Under the pieces are notes generated by a model. It searched no databases. It was not told where the DNA came from and saw only the letters and a list, made by a program, of their open reading frames with translations. The position numbers were made by a program, and so were the translations under genes. Shown piece by piece: positions 24,577-33,650 of a stretch of 37,135 nucleotides of DNA. The DNA is taken from the NCBI GenBank assembly GCA_021324235.1, contig JAJPJM010000078.1:1-37135 (forward strand), given 5' to 3'. The stretch's first letter is position 1. Every line of letters starts with the position of its first letter. The stretch is from Verrucomicrobiota bacterium. GTDB taxonomy: Bacteria > Verrucomicrobiota > Verrucomicrobiia > Limisphaerales > UBA11358.

Positions 24577-26382
24577 TCAATGCTTGAAATAAAGCTCTTC
24601 GGCGTTCCACGTCGCGCGGTTGTAGCTTAACGCCGTCGGGCGCACGTTGCCGATGTCGGAACGAATGGCGGCGTAATACATCGGCGTGACGGTGAAAATC
24701 ATCGGCACCTGCCCGGCCAGGATTTCCTGAACCTGGTCGTAGTCCTTTTTCCGTTCGGTGAAATCGAGCGTTCTAATTTGTGCGTCCATCAACTGATCCA
24801 GTTGCGCCTCCCAATCGGTCGAAGGTGCCTTTTGCCTGGGAAACCATTGATGGGTGAAGCCGCTGGACTTGATGACGTTCATGCCGTCGGCCGGATCGGT
24901 GCTGCCACCCGGGGCGAGTCCCAGCAGGACGCATTCATAATCGTAGGTGACGTCAATTTTGTTGATGAGCGTGTTGAATTCAATGGGTTGAAAGATGACC
25001 TTGAAACCCAGCTTGTCCTTGCCCAGATCGTTGGCGATGAGTACCGCGGTTTTCTCTCGCGCCCCGTTGCCGGTGTTGGTATTCAGCACGAATTCAATCG
25101 GATGGCCCTCGGCGTCTTCCACATAACCGTCGCCGTTGCGGTCTTCAATGCCGATTTCCTTGAGCAGCTCGCGGGCCTTGGCCAGATCGTGCGGATAGGT
25201 TTTGATGTTTGGGTCGTACCATTTCTGGTTGCCGGGCGTCACGAAGCCGTAATTGGGAATCGCCCGTCCGGAATAGATGGATTGGATGATGGCTTCCCGG
25301 TCAATGGCGTAGGAACAGGCCTGCCGGAACTTTGTATTCCGGAACCATTTTAATTTGTTCGGGTCCACGTAAGGTTTTCCATTCGCGTCCACATTCGTGT
25401 TTTCGTTGAACCAGAGGAACGCCGTTTCCAGCCCGATGCCCGGTTCAAGCAATTGAAAACGGCCCTTGGCGGATTCCGTCTTGAACTGGTCGTATTCGTA
25501 CGGATAGATGAAGTCGTCCACATCGCTCTCACCGCTGAGAAAACGGAGGGACATCGCGTTCATGTCCGGCACCACGGTGAAAACGATGTAGTCAAAATAC
25601 GGCAGGCGCTGGCCGTTGCTGTCCACCTCGAAGAAATAGGGATTCCGCTCCAGCAGGGTGTATTGCGCCGGCTTGCATTCCTTGATGCGAAACGGCCCGC
25701 TGCCGACGATGTTTTCCGGCTTCGTGCTCACACCATAGGTCGAAAGGAACGTTCCGTCCGCCACCGCTTTGGCCAGAATATGTTGTGGCAGAATGGGAAC
25801 CCCCGAGCCAAAACTTTCCAGAAACGGCGCGTAAATTTCCGGCGTGACGACTTGAATGGTCAGGTCGTCCACTTTCGTCACCGTGAATTTTTTGCCGGCG
25901 ATGATGAAAGCATCGCGCATGACGTTGTCGATTTTTGGGTTGTAAATGACATCGTTCCAGGTGAATGCCACGTCGGCGGCGGTCAGCGGCGCGCCGTCGC
26001 TCCAGCGCAAATTTTTGCGCAGCTTGAACGTCCAGGTCTTGCCGTCGGGTGAATTGGTCCAGGACGCGGCCAGGCCCGGCTCGACCCGCTGCGTCGGCAC
26101 GTCAAAGCCGAGCAACGACGCGAACATGAACCGAAGAATATCCTGCGAGGAGGTTTCGTTGGCCGTGATGGGATTAAAGGTTTTGGGGTCGCCCAGCTCG
26201 GTGATCACCAATCGTCCGCCCGGAATGCCCGGCGGGCAAGCGGCCACCAGCGGCGGCTCGGGCAGGGGATAATTCGTTGCGGAATTGGCCGAGGCAACAT
26301 TTCCGGGAGTCTTGCCGCAACCGGCCAAACCAATCACCGCCGCGGCCGCTGCGACCGCGGTTGGGACAAAATAATTTTTCAT
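24577..26382 (-). CDS. Peptide-binding lipoprotein of an ABC transporter (SBP family 5)
   Basis: From the ATG at 26382 the protein has 601 residues. It has a lipoprotein signal peptide with lipobox LAGC, giving Cys22 as the lipidated residue. The mature part is a family 5 (DppA/OppA) solute-binding protein: RLVITELGDPKTFNPITANE and ETSSQDILRFMFASLLGFD near the start, then PGLAASWTNSPDGKTWTFKLR and LRWSDGAPLTAADVAFTW. It captures oligopeptides and delivers them to the membrane permease. It is divergent from the oppBCDF-like genes, so it could be expressed at a different level. The upstream ATG at 26409 would lengthen the signal peptide oddly. Confidence 0.93.
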   Translation of the reverse strand: MKNYFVPTAVAAAAAVIGLAGCGKTPGNVASANSATNYPLPEPPLVAACPPGIPGGRLVITELGDPKTFNPITANETSSQDILRFMFASLLGFDVPTQRVEPGLAASWTNSPDGKTWTFKLRKNLRWSDGAPLTAADVAFTWNDVIYNPKIDNVMRDAFIIAGKKFTVTKVDDLTIQVVTPEIYAPFLESFGSGVPILPQHILAKAVADGTFLSTYGVSTKPENIVGSGPFRIKECKPAQYTLLERNPYFFEVDSNGQRLPYFDYIVFTVVPDMNAMSLRFLSGESDVDDFIYPYEYDQFKTESAKGRFQLLEPGIGLETAFLWFNENTNVDANGKPYVDPNKLKWFRNTKFRQACSYAIDREAIIQSIYSGRAIPNYGFVTPGNQKWYDPNIKTYPHDLAKARELLKEIGIEDRNGDGYVEDAEGHPIEFVLNTNTGNGAREKTAVLIANDLGKDKLGFKVIFQPIEFNTLINKIDVTYDYECVLLGLAPGGSTDPADGMNVIKSSGFTHQWFPRQKAPSTDWEAQLDQLMDAQIRTLDFTERKKDYDQVQEILAGQVPMIFTVTPMYYAAIRSDIGNVRPTALSYNRATWNAEELYFKH

Positions 26383-26397
26383 GCGTTTCGCTTCCAC

Positions 26398-26429
26398 CTT
26401 TGAAAGCATTCAGCTTTGTTTATTCAAAG
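26398..26429. promoter_or_regulatory. Inverted repeat in the divergent opp control region
   Basis: CTTTGAA (26398-26404) and TTCAAAG (26423-26429) are perfect inverted arms 18 bases apart between the binding-protein gene and the permease operon. The position suits an operator for a dimeric regulator acting on both directions, but the match length is small. Confidence 0.3.
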
Positions 26430-26486
26430 TCGAGTTTTTCGTCGCGCCCGGCAACATTTTTTGCGACGTTCCCGACCGGTATCGCG

Positions 26487-27452
26487 ATGTGGTCCTATGT
26501 TTTCAAACGGTTGCTGCACATGATCCCGCTCCTGCTGGGCGTGTCGTTGCTCACCTTTTTGCTCATGTCCCTGGCGCCGGGCAATTACTACACCGCGCTC
26601 CTGCAAAATCCACAAATCTCGCCGGACACCGTCGCCCGCCTCAAAGCCCAGTTCCATCTCGATCAACCGTGGTACGTCCAATACTTCTACTGGCTTAAAA
26701 ATGTCGTGCGCGGCGACTTCGGCTATTCCATGGCCTATCATATTCCGGCCACCTCGCTCATCGTTGGACGCCTGTGGAACACGTTCCTGCTCTCTTTCTT
26801 CGCGCTGATCATCGCCTGGGGCGTGGCCATCCCGCTGGGCATCTGGGCGGCGGTCAATAAGGATTCGTGGATTGACCGGGCGTGTTCCTTGTTCGCGTTT
26901 GTGGGTTTGTCCGTGCCCGACGTGCTCCTGTCGCTGCTGGCCTTGTGGTTCGCGGCGGCCACCGGCTGGTTTCCCGTCGGCGGCGCGCAAAGCCCGCTCT
27001 ACGATTTCCTGCCATCGGCCCAACAATTCTGGGACCGGGCACATCACCTTATCCTGCCGGCCATCGTGCTCGCCGCTTCCGACCTCGCGGGCATCATGCG
27101 CCGGATGCGTTCCTGCCTGCTCGACACGCTCCGTGCCGAATATGTCACCGCCGCCCGCGCCCGCGGACTCGGCGAAGGCTGGGTGGTTTATAAACACGCG
27201 CTCCGCAATGCCATCAATCCATTGCTGACCATCTTCGGCTATTCGCTGGCCGCGCTGTTAAGCGGCGCGTTCATTGTGGAAAACATCATGGCCTGGCCCG
27301 GCCTCGGCCGACTGACCATGGAGGCGTTCTTTGCCAAGGACTCCTATCTGGTTGTGGATTGCGTGGTCATGGCCACCGGGTTGCTGGTGATTGGAAATTT
27401 TGTCGCCGACCTGCTGCTCGCCTGGAGCGATCCGCGCATTCGACTGAAATAA
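26487..27452 (+). CDS. Oligopeptide/dipeptide ABC transporter permease, DppB/OppB type
   Basis: From the ATG at 26487 (MWSYVFKRLLHMIPLLLG) the protein has 321 residues and six membrane segments. It has the N-terminal GxxxxxFLLMSLAPGN region of DppB/OppB. The EAA-type coupling loop reads EYVTAARARGLGE, followed by the AINPLLTIFGYSLAALLSG stretch. It forms the inner-membrane channel with the next gene. The frame is open upstream to 26277, but that part is antisense to the binding-protein gene. Its stop is immediately followed by the oppC start. Confidence 0.95.
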   Translation: MWSYVFKRLLHMIPLLLGVSLLTFLLMSLAPGNYYTALLQNPQISPDTVARLKAQFHLDQPWYVQYFYWLKNVVRGDFGYSMAYHIPATSLIVGRLWNTFLLSFFALIIAWGVAIPLGIWAAVNKDSWIDRACSLFAFVGLSVPDVLLSLLALWFAAATGWFPVGGAQSPLYDFLPSAQQFWDRAHHLILPAIVLAASDLAGIMRRMRSCLLDTLRAEYVTAARARGLGEGWVVYKHALRNAINPLLTIFGYSLAALLSGAFIVENIMAWPGLGRLTMEAFFAKDSYLVVDCVVMATGLLVIGNFVADLLLAWSDPRIRLK

Positions 27453-28538
27453 ATGAACGAAACCGCGCCCATTCGAAATCCGATCGCGGAACAACCGCTT
27501 TCGCCGTGGCAGTTGTTTTGGCGGCGATTGAAACAGCGGCGCATCGCGATGGTGGGCGGCGTGATTCTGGCGGTGCTCTATCTGATGGCATTGATGGCCG
27601 GTTTCGTCGCGCCTTACAATTATGACCGGCAGGATCGCGACCGTTTCTTCCATCCGCCGACGTGGCCCCGGCTTTCCGGTTTTCGCCTCGTGGTGCCGCG
27701 TTATGAACAACTGCCGGGCGATTTCAATTATCGCGCCGTTCCGAATGACACCCGGCCGATCCATTTTTTTGTGCGCGGCGATGAATATAAATTCCTGGGC
27801 TTGGTTCCAGCCAAGATGCATCTGTTCGGCACCGGCGATGAACAGTATCCGGTTTATCTGTTCGGCACCGACCAGTTCGGACGCGATGAGTTTTCGCGTC
27901 TGCTTTACGGTTCGCAAATCTCGCTTTCCATCGGCATTGTCGGCATTTTGCTGTCCTTTACGTTCGGCATGATTATCGGCGGCATTTCAGGTTATTTCAG
28001 CGGCTGGACGGACGCGATCATCATGCGGCTGTGTGAATTGATCATGTCCATCCCCGCCCTCTATCTCATCATTTCGTTGCGTGCCACGTTCCCGCCGAGC
28101 ATGAGTTCCGCGCAGGTCTATGCCATGATCATCATCATTTTGAGCTTCATCGGCTGGGCGAGCATGGCCCGGGTGATTCGCGGCATGACTCTGTCGTTGC
28201 GCGAACAACAGTTTGTCCTCGCCGCCCGCTCGCTCGGCCAGTCCCATCTCAAGGTCATCGTACGTCACATTTTGCCGAACACCTTTTCCTATGTCATCGT
28301 GGCGGCGACTTTGAGCGTGCCGTACTACATCCTCGGCGAAGTCGTGCTGAGCTTTCTGGGCGTGGGCATTCAGGAACCGAATGCCAGTTGGGGCAACATG
28401 CTGACCGCCGCGCAAAACACCGAGTATCTGCGGAATTATCCCTGGCTGCTGGTGCCCGGCGCGGCGATTTTTGTCACCGTTCTCGCTTTCAACTTCCTCG
28501 GCGATGGATTAAGAGACGCCGCGGACACGAAGTCATGA
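27453..28538 (+). CDS. Oligopeptide/dipeptide ABC transporter permease, DppC/OppC type
   Basis: The 361-residue permease starts on the base after the oppB stop. It has the N-terminal SPWQLFWRRLKQRRIAMVGG segment of the OppC_N domain, then a long periplasmic insert (about residues 50-130) and the five-helix core. The coupling loop is EQQFVLAARSLGQSH. The FGTDQFGRDEFSRLLYGSQISL stretch is diagnostic of OppC/DppC. The periplasmic insert is longer than in E. coli DppC. Its stop overlaps the oppD start by four bases (ATGA). Confidence 0.95.
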   Translation: MNETAPIRNPIAEQPLSPWQLFWRRLKQRRIAMVGGVILAVLYLMALMAGFVAPYNYDRQDRDRFFHPPTWPRLSGFRLVVPRYEQLPGDFNYRAVPNDTRPIHFFVRGDEYKFLGLVPAKMHLFGTGDEQYPVYLFGTDQFGRDEFSRLLYGSQISLSIGIVGILLSFTFGMIIGGISGYFSGWTDAIIMRLCELIMSIPALYLIISLRATFPPSMSSAQVYAMIIIILSFIGWASMARVIRGMTLSLREQQFVLAARSLGQSHLKVIVRHILPNTFSYVIVAATLSVPYYILGEVVLSFLGVGIQEPNASWGNMLTAAQNTEYLRNYPWLLVPGAAIFVTVLAFNFLGDGLRDAADTKS

Positions 28539-29539
28539 ACCTGCTCGAAATCAAGAATCTGAAAATGGACTTCGGCGCGGACGCGGAAGCCTTGCGCGCC
28601 GTGGACGGCGTGTCATTGGTCATCGGCGCGGGCGAGACCGTCTGTCTCGTCGGCGAAAGTGGCTGCGGCAAGACCGTCACCGCCTTGTCCATCGCCCGGC
28701 TCGTGCCGACGCCGCCCGCCAATTATGTCGGCGGGGAAATTTTACTCAATGGCCAGGACGTCTTGAAAATGTCGAACGGCGAACTGCGGGGCATCCGCGG
28801 CGGTGTGGTCAGTTACGTTTTTCAGGAACCGGGGGCGTCGTTGAATCCCGTCTTCCGCATCGGCAACCAGATCCGGGAATCGCTCAAGCTGCACAAACCG
28901 GAAAAGGCGACCAACGAGGAGGTCATCCGGCTGTTGAAACTCGTCGGCATACCCGCGCCGGAATCGCGCATCAAAAATTATCCGTTCGAGATGTCCGGCG
29001 GCATGCAGCAGCGCGTGATGATTGCCATGGCCCTGGCGAGCGAACCGAAACTACTCGTGGCTGACGAACCGACCACCGCGCTCGACGTGACTATCCAGGC
29101 GCAGATCCTCGATTTGTTGAGCGACCTCAAGCGGCGGCTGGGCATGGCGATTCTGCTCATCACGCATAATCTCGGCATTGTCGGCGACATGGCCGACCGC
29201 GTGGCGGTGATGTATGCCGGGCAGATCGTCGAGCTGTCGCCCGCGAAGGAATTGTTGCGCCGTCCGTTGCATCCGTACACGAAGGCGCTGATGGCGAGCG
29301 TGCCGAAACTCCACGGCACCGCCGACCGGCTTTCGGCCATTCCCGGCAACGTGCCGCGCATCGGCAATTTTCCGCCCGGCTGCCGTTTCGCGCCGCGTTG
29401 TCCGATCGCCAGGCCGGAATGTTCCGAAAAAATTCCCGAACTGGTCGAAGTCGAGGCTGGACGCTTTGTGAGGTGCCCTTTTTGGAAAAATGAACGGGAA
29501 AACATAACCGCCGAGGCGCCGAGGCGCGGAGATAAATAG
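28535..29539 (+). CDS. Oligopeptide ABC transporter ATPase, OppD/DppD type
   Basis: From the ATG at 28535 the protein has 334 residues. Walker A GESGCGKT is at 40-47, the signature is [14 protein letters not shown] and Walker B is [12 protein letters not shown]. The C-terminal oligopeptide-transporter extension carries [17 protein letters not shown], the Cys-rich stretch known in this family to bind an Fe-S cluster in some members. The last eleven residues ([11 protein letters not shown]) are encoded by a family A repeat, which also supplies the sequence before the stop. It works with oppF in the same operon. Confidence 0.95.
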   Translation: MNLLEIKNLKMDFGADAEALRAVDGVSLVIGAGETVCLVGESGCGKTVTALSIARLVPTPPANYVGGEILLNGQDVLKMSNGELRGIRGGVVSYVFQEPGASLNPVFRIGNQIRESLKLHKPEKATNEEVIRLLKLVGIPAPESRIKNYPFEMSGGMQQRVMIAMALASEPKLLVADEPTTALDVTIQAQILDLLSDLKRRLGMAILLITHNLGIVGDMADRVAVMYAGQIVELSPAKELLRRPLHPYTKALMASVPKLHGTADRLSAIPGNVPRIGNFPPGCRFAPRCPIARPECSEKIPELVEVEAGRFVRCPFWKNERENITAEAPRRGDK

Positions 29540-29646
29540 AAATGCAAAATTGCCACGCCATGTTTCATCGAGGACCGCCGGTTTTAACTGGTGGCTTGCT
29601 CAAGGATTTAATGGAAGGCCTCTGCGTCTCTGTGTCTCTGCGGTGG
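29506..29646. repeat. Family A inverted-repeat pair between oppD and oppF
   Basis: The left arm (29507-29531) reads ACCGCCGAGGCGCCGAGGCG and overlaps the end of oppD. The right arm (29619-29646) ends in GTGTCTCTGCGGT. About 90 bases lie between. The pair has the same orientation and spacing type as the copy at 13741-13867. Confidence 0.75.
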
Positions 29647-29654
29647 AACAAGCC

Positions 29655-30665
29655 ATGAGCCTGCTCGAAGTCAAAAACTTGAAGGTGCACTTTCCCGTGA
29701 AACACGGGATGTTCAGCCGCACTCACGAATTCGTGAAGGCGGTGGACGACGTGAGCTTTGCCATCGAGCCGGGTGAAACGCTCGGCCTGGTCGGTGAAAG
29801 CGGCTGTGGCAAGACCACGCTCGGCCGCGCCATCGTCCGGCTGGTCGAACCGACGGCGGGCAATGTGCTGCTGGACGGTGAGGATGTCACCCGGATGAAC
29901 GGTTCGATCCTGCGCGCGCGGCGGCGCAAGTTCCAAATCATTTTCCAGGACCCCTACGGCTCGCTCAATCCGCGCATGACGGTCGAGCAGATTGTTGGCG
30001 AGGCGCTCGACATCCACAAGCTGACCGACAGCAAACCCGCGCGCCAGAAACGCATCACCGAATTATTGAAGGCCGTTGGCCTGGACGCGATCTATGCGCA
30101 GCGGTACCCGCACGAATTCAGCGGCGGCCAACGGCAGCGCATCGGCATTGCGCGCGCCTTGGCGGTGGAGCCGGAACTGATCATCTGTGACGAACCGGTG
30201 AGCGCACTGGATGTTTCCGTGCAGGCGCAGATCATCAATCTGCTCCGCGATTTGCAGCAGGAGCGCGGCATTGCGTATCTCTTCATTGCGCACGATCTCG
30301 CGGTGGTCGAACATATCAGCCGGCGGGTGATGGTGATGTATCTGGGCAAGATCGTGGAAACGGCGGACGCCAAAGCCATCATTCGCGACCCGCAACATCC
30401 CTATACCCAGGCCTTGATCTCGGCCATCCCCGAGGTGGATCCGGAATCAAAACGGCAGCGCATCATTTTGCCGGGCGACGTGCCGTCCCCCATTCATCCG
30501 CCGGGTGGCTGTCCGTTCCATCCGCGTTGTCCGATTGCCGAAGAGCGTTGCCGGACGGAGGTCCCGGCCTTTCGGGAAGTTGCCAAAAACCATTTTGCGG
30601 CCTGCCATCTGGCGGGAACGAAGATTGATTTGCCACGTAACCCGGCCCGGCGCGAAGCCGTCTGA
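29655..30665 (+). CDS. Oligopeptide ABC transporter ATPase, OppF/DppF type
   Basis: From the ATG at 29655 ([18 protein letters not shown]) the protein has 336 residues. Walker A GESGCGKT is at 47-54, the signature is [14 protein letters not shown] and Walker B is [12 protein letters not shown]. The C-terminal extension has [18 protein letters not shown]. It forms the heterodimeric motor with oppD. The 115-base gap from oppD is filled by a family A repeat pair, while the other genes of the operon touch or overlap, so the repeat probably entered a tighter operon. The open frame before 29655 is repeat sequence. Confidence 0.95.
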   Translation: MSLLEVKNLKVHFPVKHGMFSRTHEFVKAVDDVSFAIEPGETLGLVGESGCGKTTLGRAIVRLVEPTAGNVLLDGEDVTRMNGSILRARRRKFQIIFQDPYGSLNPRMTVEQIVGEALDIHKLTDSKPARQKRITELLKAVGLDAIYAQRYPHEFSGGQRQRIGIARALAVEPELIICDEPVSALDVSVQAQIINLLRDLQQERGIAYLFIAHDLAVVEHISRRVMVMYLGKIVETADAKAIIRDPQHPYTQALISAIPEVDPESKRQRIILPGDVPSPIHPPGGCPFHPRCPIAEERCRTEVPAFREVAKNHFAACHLAGTKIDLPRNPARREAV

Positions 30666-30673
30666 TCCGGCGG

Positions 30674-31141
30674 TCAGGGATTCGGGGACGCGACCGGCGG
30701 CCGGCCGCCCAGTTGGAAATCGCACTGGCCTTTGTACGAACCGGCCCGCACAAACAGGCGGTAAATGACATTGGTTTCCAGTGGTTCCGGAAGTGCGCCG
30801 GGAACGGCGGGTTTCATCCCCGGCAGGGTCATCCCATATCTGAAAAATTCCACCGGGTTGGACCGGGAAGCGGAAACGAGATGCCAGACGGGAGCAACGG
30901 CTGAATTGGTCTGCCACGCGGCGAGGGGGACGACTTGGATTTCCGAGAGCCGGTAGCGCTGTCCGCCGAAGCCAAACAGGATGGCCGGGAAACTCAGGCG
31001 GGAAGGGATTCGTGATGGCAGGGAACGCTCGGTATAGGAAATTTCGATGATTTTAGGGTTGAACCAGCCGCTGAAATGGTAAATATAGACACAAGCCAGC
31101 AACAGCGCGGTAACGATAAGAGCCCATTTACGCTTTGTCAT
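30674..31141 (-). CDS. Small membrane-anchored protein of unknown function
   Basis: The 155-residue protein has an N-terminal transmembrane anchor or uncleaved signal (about 7-22, KWALIVTALLLACVYIYHF). A beta-rich extracytoplasmic part follows with RYRLSEIQVVPLAAWQTNS, VWHLVSASRSNPVEFFRYG and IYRLFVRAGSYKGQCDFQLGG. I do not recognise a family, though similar small proteins accompany pseudopilin genes in Verrucomicrobia. Here it is divergent from the pseudopilin gene, 73 bases apart, and its stop lies nine bases from the convergent oppF stop. Confidence 0.65.
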   Translation of the reverse strand: MTKRKWALIVTALLLACVYIYHFSGWFNPKIIEISYTERSLPSRIPSRLSFPAILFGFGGQRYRLSEIQVVPLAAWQTNSAVAPVWHLVSASRSNPVEFFRYGMTLPGMKPAVPGALPEPLETNVIYRLFVRAGSYKGQCDFQLGGRPPVASPNP

Positions 31142-31214
31142 AATTAAAATTTGAATAAGCCGGGCACGGTGCCGTCCAAGTATTCATTAATACCAGGACG
31201 GGTGGACAAATCGA

Positions 31215-32030
31215 ATGGTTATGAAAATAGCAGGCCGAAAGCAATTGGCCAGCCTGGAAAAGCCGGGGTGCAGGTGGTTTTCTGCGTTCACCTTGATTGA
31301 ATTACTGGTCGTCATTGCCATCATCGCGATTCTGGCCGCCATGCTGTTGCCGGTTTTGAGCCGCGCCAAGGAGGCCGGCCGCCGGATTGCGTGCCTGAAC
31401 AATATCCGGCAACTGAGCCTCGCTTCCCAAATGTACGTCAACGACAATCAAGGCGCCTACCCGCCGCGCAGCGAAACCAACAGCTGGCCAAATCAGTTTT
31501 ACGGCTATTACGCCCAGAATGTGAAGATCCTGCTGTGTCCCACGGACATCGCCACCTTCTCATACCCCGCCACGGTCGGTGCCTCGCCGTCGAATAACGT
31601 GGCGGATGCCTCCCCGCGCAGTTACATCATCAACGGCTGGAATGATTGTTTTGCCGGGCAGTTCGGCACGACCGATTGGGGAACGCTGCAATCAGACATG
31701 TTCGGCGCCAATGTCGTCATGAGGGAAAATGCGATTGCGCATCCGTCCGAGACGGTTGTGCTGGGGGAAAAACAACACACCGCCGGCGATTTTTACATGG
31801 ATTTGCTGGAAAACAACGGCAACGATTTTACCGGCATCCTCGAGCAGGGGCGCCACGATAACTCTGGTCATACCAGCAACCAGGCCAAGGGCGCCGGCAG
31901 CACCGGCGGGTCCAATTACGCCATGGCGGATGGCAGTGCGCGCTTTATAAAATTTCCCGAGGCGGTGGACCCTTTAAGCCTGTGGGCCATCAGCGATGCC
32001 GATCGCGCACTTTACGCCATTGTCTATTAG
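31215..32030 (+). CDS. Type II secretion/type IV pilin-like protein with prepilin N terminus
   Basis: The 271-residue protein has a prepilin leader of about 24 residues (basic, with Lys and Arg) ending before [20 protein letters not shown]. The Glu at position 5 of the mature helix is present, so prepilin peptidase cleavage and N-methylation are expected. The downstream part carries [18 protein letters not shown] and ends with [23 protein letters not shown], the H-x9-DG type tail of the abundant planctomycete and verrucomicrobial pseudopilin family. The start may be 31215 or the third codon. No secretion-system genes are adjacent, so this is an orphan copy. Confidence 0.9.
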   Translation: MVMKIAGRKQLASLEKPGCRWFSAFTLIELLVVIAIIAILAAMLLPVLSRAKEAGRRIACLNNIRQLSLASQMYVNDNQGAYPPRSETNSWPNQFYGYYAQNVKILLCPTDIATFSYPATVGASPSNNVADASPRSYIINGWNDCFAGQFGTTDWGTLQSDMFGANVVMRENAIAHPSETVVLGEKQHTAGDFYMDLLENNGNDFTGILEQGRHDNSGHTSNQAKGAGSTGGSNYAMADGSARFIKFPEAVDPLSLWAISDADRALYAIVY

Positions 32031-32040
32031 AAATTTAAGC

Positions 32041-32114
32041 TGGAGCGGGCGATGGGAATCGAACCCACGTGTGAAGCTTGGAAGGCTTCCGTTCTACCAT
32101 TGAACTACGCCCGC
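32041..32114 (-). tRNA. tRNA-Gly (anticodon TCC)
   Basis: The minus strand gives a 74-base cloverleaf. The acceptor stem is GCGGGCG paired with CGCCCGC, followed by discriminator T and an encoded CCA (32043-32041). The D arm is GTTC...GAAC, and the anticodon stem is GAAGC/GCTTC with loop CTTCCAA and anticodon TCC at 32082-32080. The T arm carries TTCGATT. It reads GGA glycine codons. It is head-on to the pseudopilin gene, ten bases away. Confidence 0.97.
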
Positions 32115-32212
32115 CTGCGCTGCGCTTCGGCGCGGCAGGCCCGCTACCAAAGCTGGCCAAGCTTAATCCCCGCGCTTGCATTGTCAATGTCCCGCGTGTA
32201 CCCTCGCCGCGC

Positions 32213-33592
32213 ATGGCAGCGTTGCTTCTTACCGGCGGGCGCGTCGTCGACCCGGCCAACCGCCTCGATGCAAAGGCGGATGTTCTGATTTCCGATGGCA
32301 AAATCGCCGCCGTCGGCGCGGGCGCGGCCAGCCAGGCGCCGCCCGGCGCAGGAAAAATGGATGTGAGCGGCCTGGTGGTTTGCCCCGGGCTGATTGACCT
32401 GCACGTTCACTTGCGTGAGCCGGGACAGACAGCGAAGGAAAATCTGGCGAGCGGCACCGCCGCCGCCGCCCGCGGCGGCTTCACGTCCGTGGTTTGCATG
32501 CCCAACACCTCCCCGGCCATTGACACCGCCGGCACGGTGGCGCTCATTCGCGAACGCGCGGCCCAACAGGGCGTCGTCAACGTGTTCGTGACCGGGGCCA
32601 TCACCAAAAATATCGCCGGCGAGGAACTCGCACCCATCGGCTCGCTCAAGCGCGCCGGTGTCGTGGCCATCACCGATGACGGCCATTGCGTGCAAAACAA
32701 CGAGCTCATGCGCCGTGCGTGCGAATACGCCAAAATGTTCAACCTGCCGGTCATGGATCATTGCCAGGATTATTCGCTCGTCACCGACGGGGTGATGCAC
32801 GAAGGCTACTGGAGCACCGCGTTGGGCCTGCGCGCCTGGCCGGCGGCGGGCGAAGAAATGATGGTCGCGCGCAACATACTGCTCGCCGAACTGACCGGGG
32901 CCCGCATCCATTGCCAGCATCTGAGCGCCGCGGGCAGTGTGGCCCGGTTGCGGGAAGCCAAAAAACGCGGGGTGTCCATCTCCGGCGAGGCCTGTCCGCA
33001 TCATTTCACGCTCACCGACGCGGCGGTCGCCGGGAGCGCGAGATTTTGGGCCAATGACGGGCAAACCTTGGCGGGGTTTCAGGACGAACTGCCGGAATGG
33101 CCGGCCTACGATACCAATTTCAAAATGAATCCGCCGTTGCGGTCCGCCCGGGATCGCGAGGCGATTCTGGAAGGCCTGGCCGACGGCACCATCGAAATTT
33201 TGTGCAGCGACCACGCGCCACACTGTGATTTTGAAAAGGAAGTGGAATTTGACTACGCCCCGTTCGGCCTCACGGGCCTGGAAACCGAACTGGCGTTGTC
33301 CCTCATGCAATTGTATCATGCGCAGCGGCTGGGTTTGCCGGAACTCATCGCCAAATACACCGTGGCGCCCGCGCAATTGCTCGGTCTGGCCAAAGGCACG
33401 TTGAGCATCGGTGCGGATGCGGATGTGACGGTGTTCGATCCGGATCGGGAATGGATCTTTGACCGCGCCGAAACGGCGAGCAAATCGTCCAACAGCCCGT
33501 TTTTTGGATGGAAGCTCAAAGGCCGGGCCGTGGCGACCCTGGTCAGCGGGAAACCGGTCTGGTCGGTGAACCCCGAATTGGTCACCGCGTGA
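32213..33592 (+). CDS. pyrC: Dihydroorotase, class I
   Basis: PyrC cyclises carbamoyl aspartate to dihydroorotate. From the ATG at 32213 the protein has 459 residues, typical of class I. The metal site begins with His64 and His66 in DLHVHLREPGQT. ITDDGHCVQNN carries the Asp that replaces a carboxylated Lys in this class, and CSDHAPHCDFEKE supplies the catalytic Asp and substrate contacts. The open frame extends upstream to 32078, but that part overlaps the tRNA in antisense. It precedes carA by 58 bases on the same strand, so the two make a second pyrimidine locus besides pyrR-pyrB. Confidence 0.96.
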   Translation: MAALLLTGGRVVDPANRLDAKADVLISDGKIAAVGAGAASQAPPGAGKMDVSGLVVCPGLIDLHVHLREPGQTAKENLASGTAAAARGGFTSVVCMPNTSPAIDTAGTVALIRERAAQQGVVNVFVTGAITKNIAGEELAPIGSLKRAGVVAITDDGHCVQNNELMRRACEYAKMFNLPVMDHCQDYSLVTDGVMHEGYWSTALGLRAWPAAGEEMMVARNILLAELTGARIHCQHLSAAGSVARLREAKKRGVSISGEACPHHFTLTDAAVAGSARFWANDGQTLAGFQDELPEWPAYDTNFKMNPPLRSARDREAILEGLADGTIEILCSDHAPHCDFEKEVEFDYAPFGLTGLETELALSLMQLYHAQRLGLPELIAKYTVAPAQLLGLAKGTLSIGADADVTVFDPDREWIFDRAETASKSSNSPFFGWKLKGRAVATLVSGKPVWSVNPELVTA

Positions 33593-33607
33593 ACATCCGC
33601 TTCACGC

Positions 33608-33635
33608 TTGACCGCTTGGCCCGGACTTCTAGCAT
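33608..33635 (+). promoter_or_regulatory. Candidate promoter of carA
   Basis: TTGACC (33608-33613) and TAGCAT (33630-33635) are 16 bases apart, just after pyrC. They end 15 bases before the carA ATG, so carA could be expressed apart from pyrC. Confidence 0.4.
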
Positions 33636-33650
33636 CGCACCGCAATTTTG

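Noticed and set aside
32041-32114. tRNA-Gly as an integration (att) site
   Set aside because: No integrase, direct repeat of the tRNA end or composition break is visible beside it.
32078-32212. Upstream extension of the pyrC frame
   Set aside because: It overlaps the tRNA-Gly gene in antisense and precedes the family start MAALLLTGGRVVDP.
32144-33376. 410-codon open frame antisense to pyrC
   Set aside because: Same shadow effect. Its reading has no recognisable domain and it lies wholly on pyrC and its upstream region.
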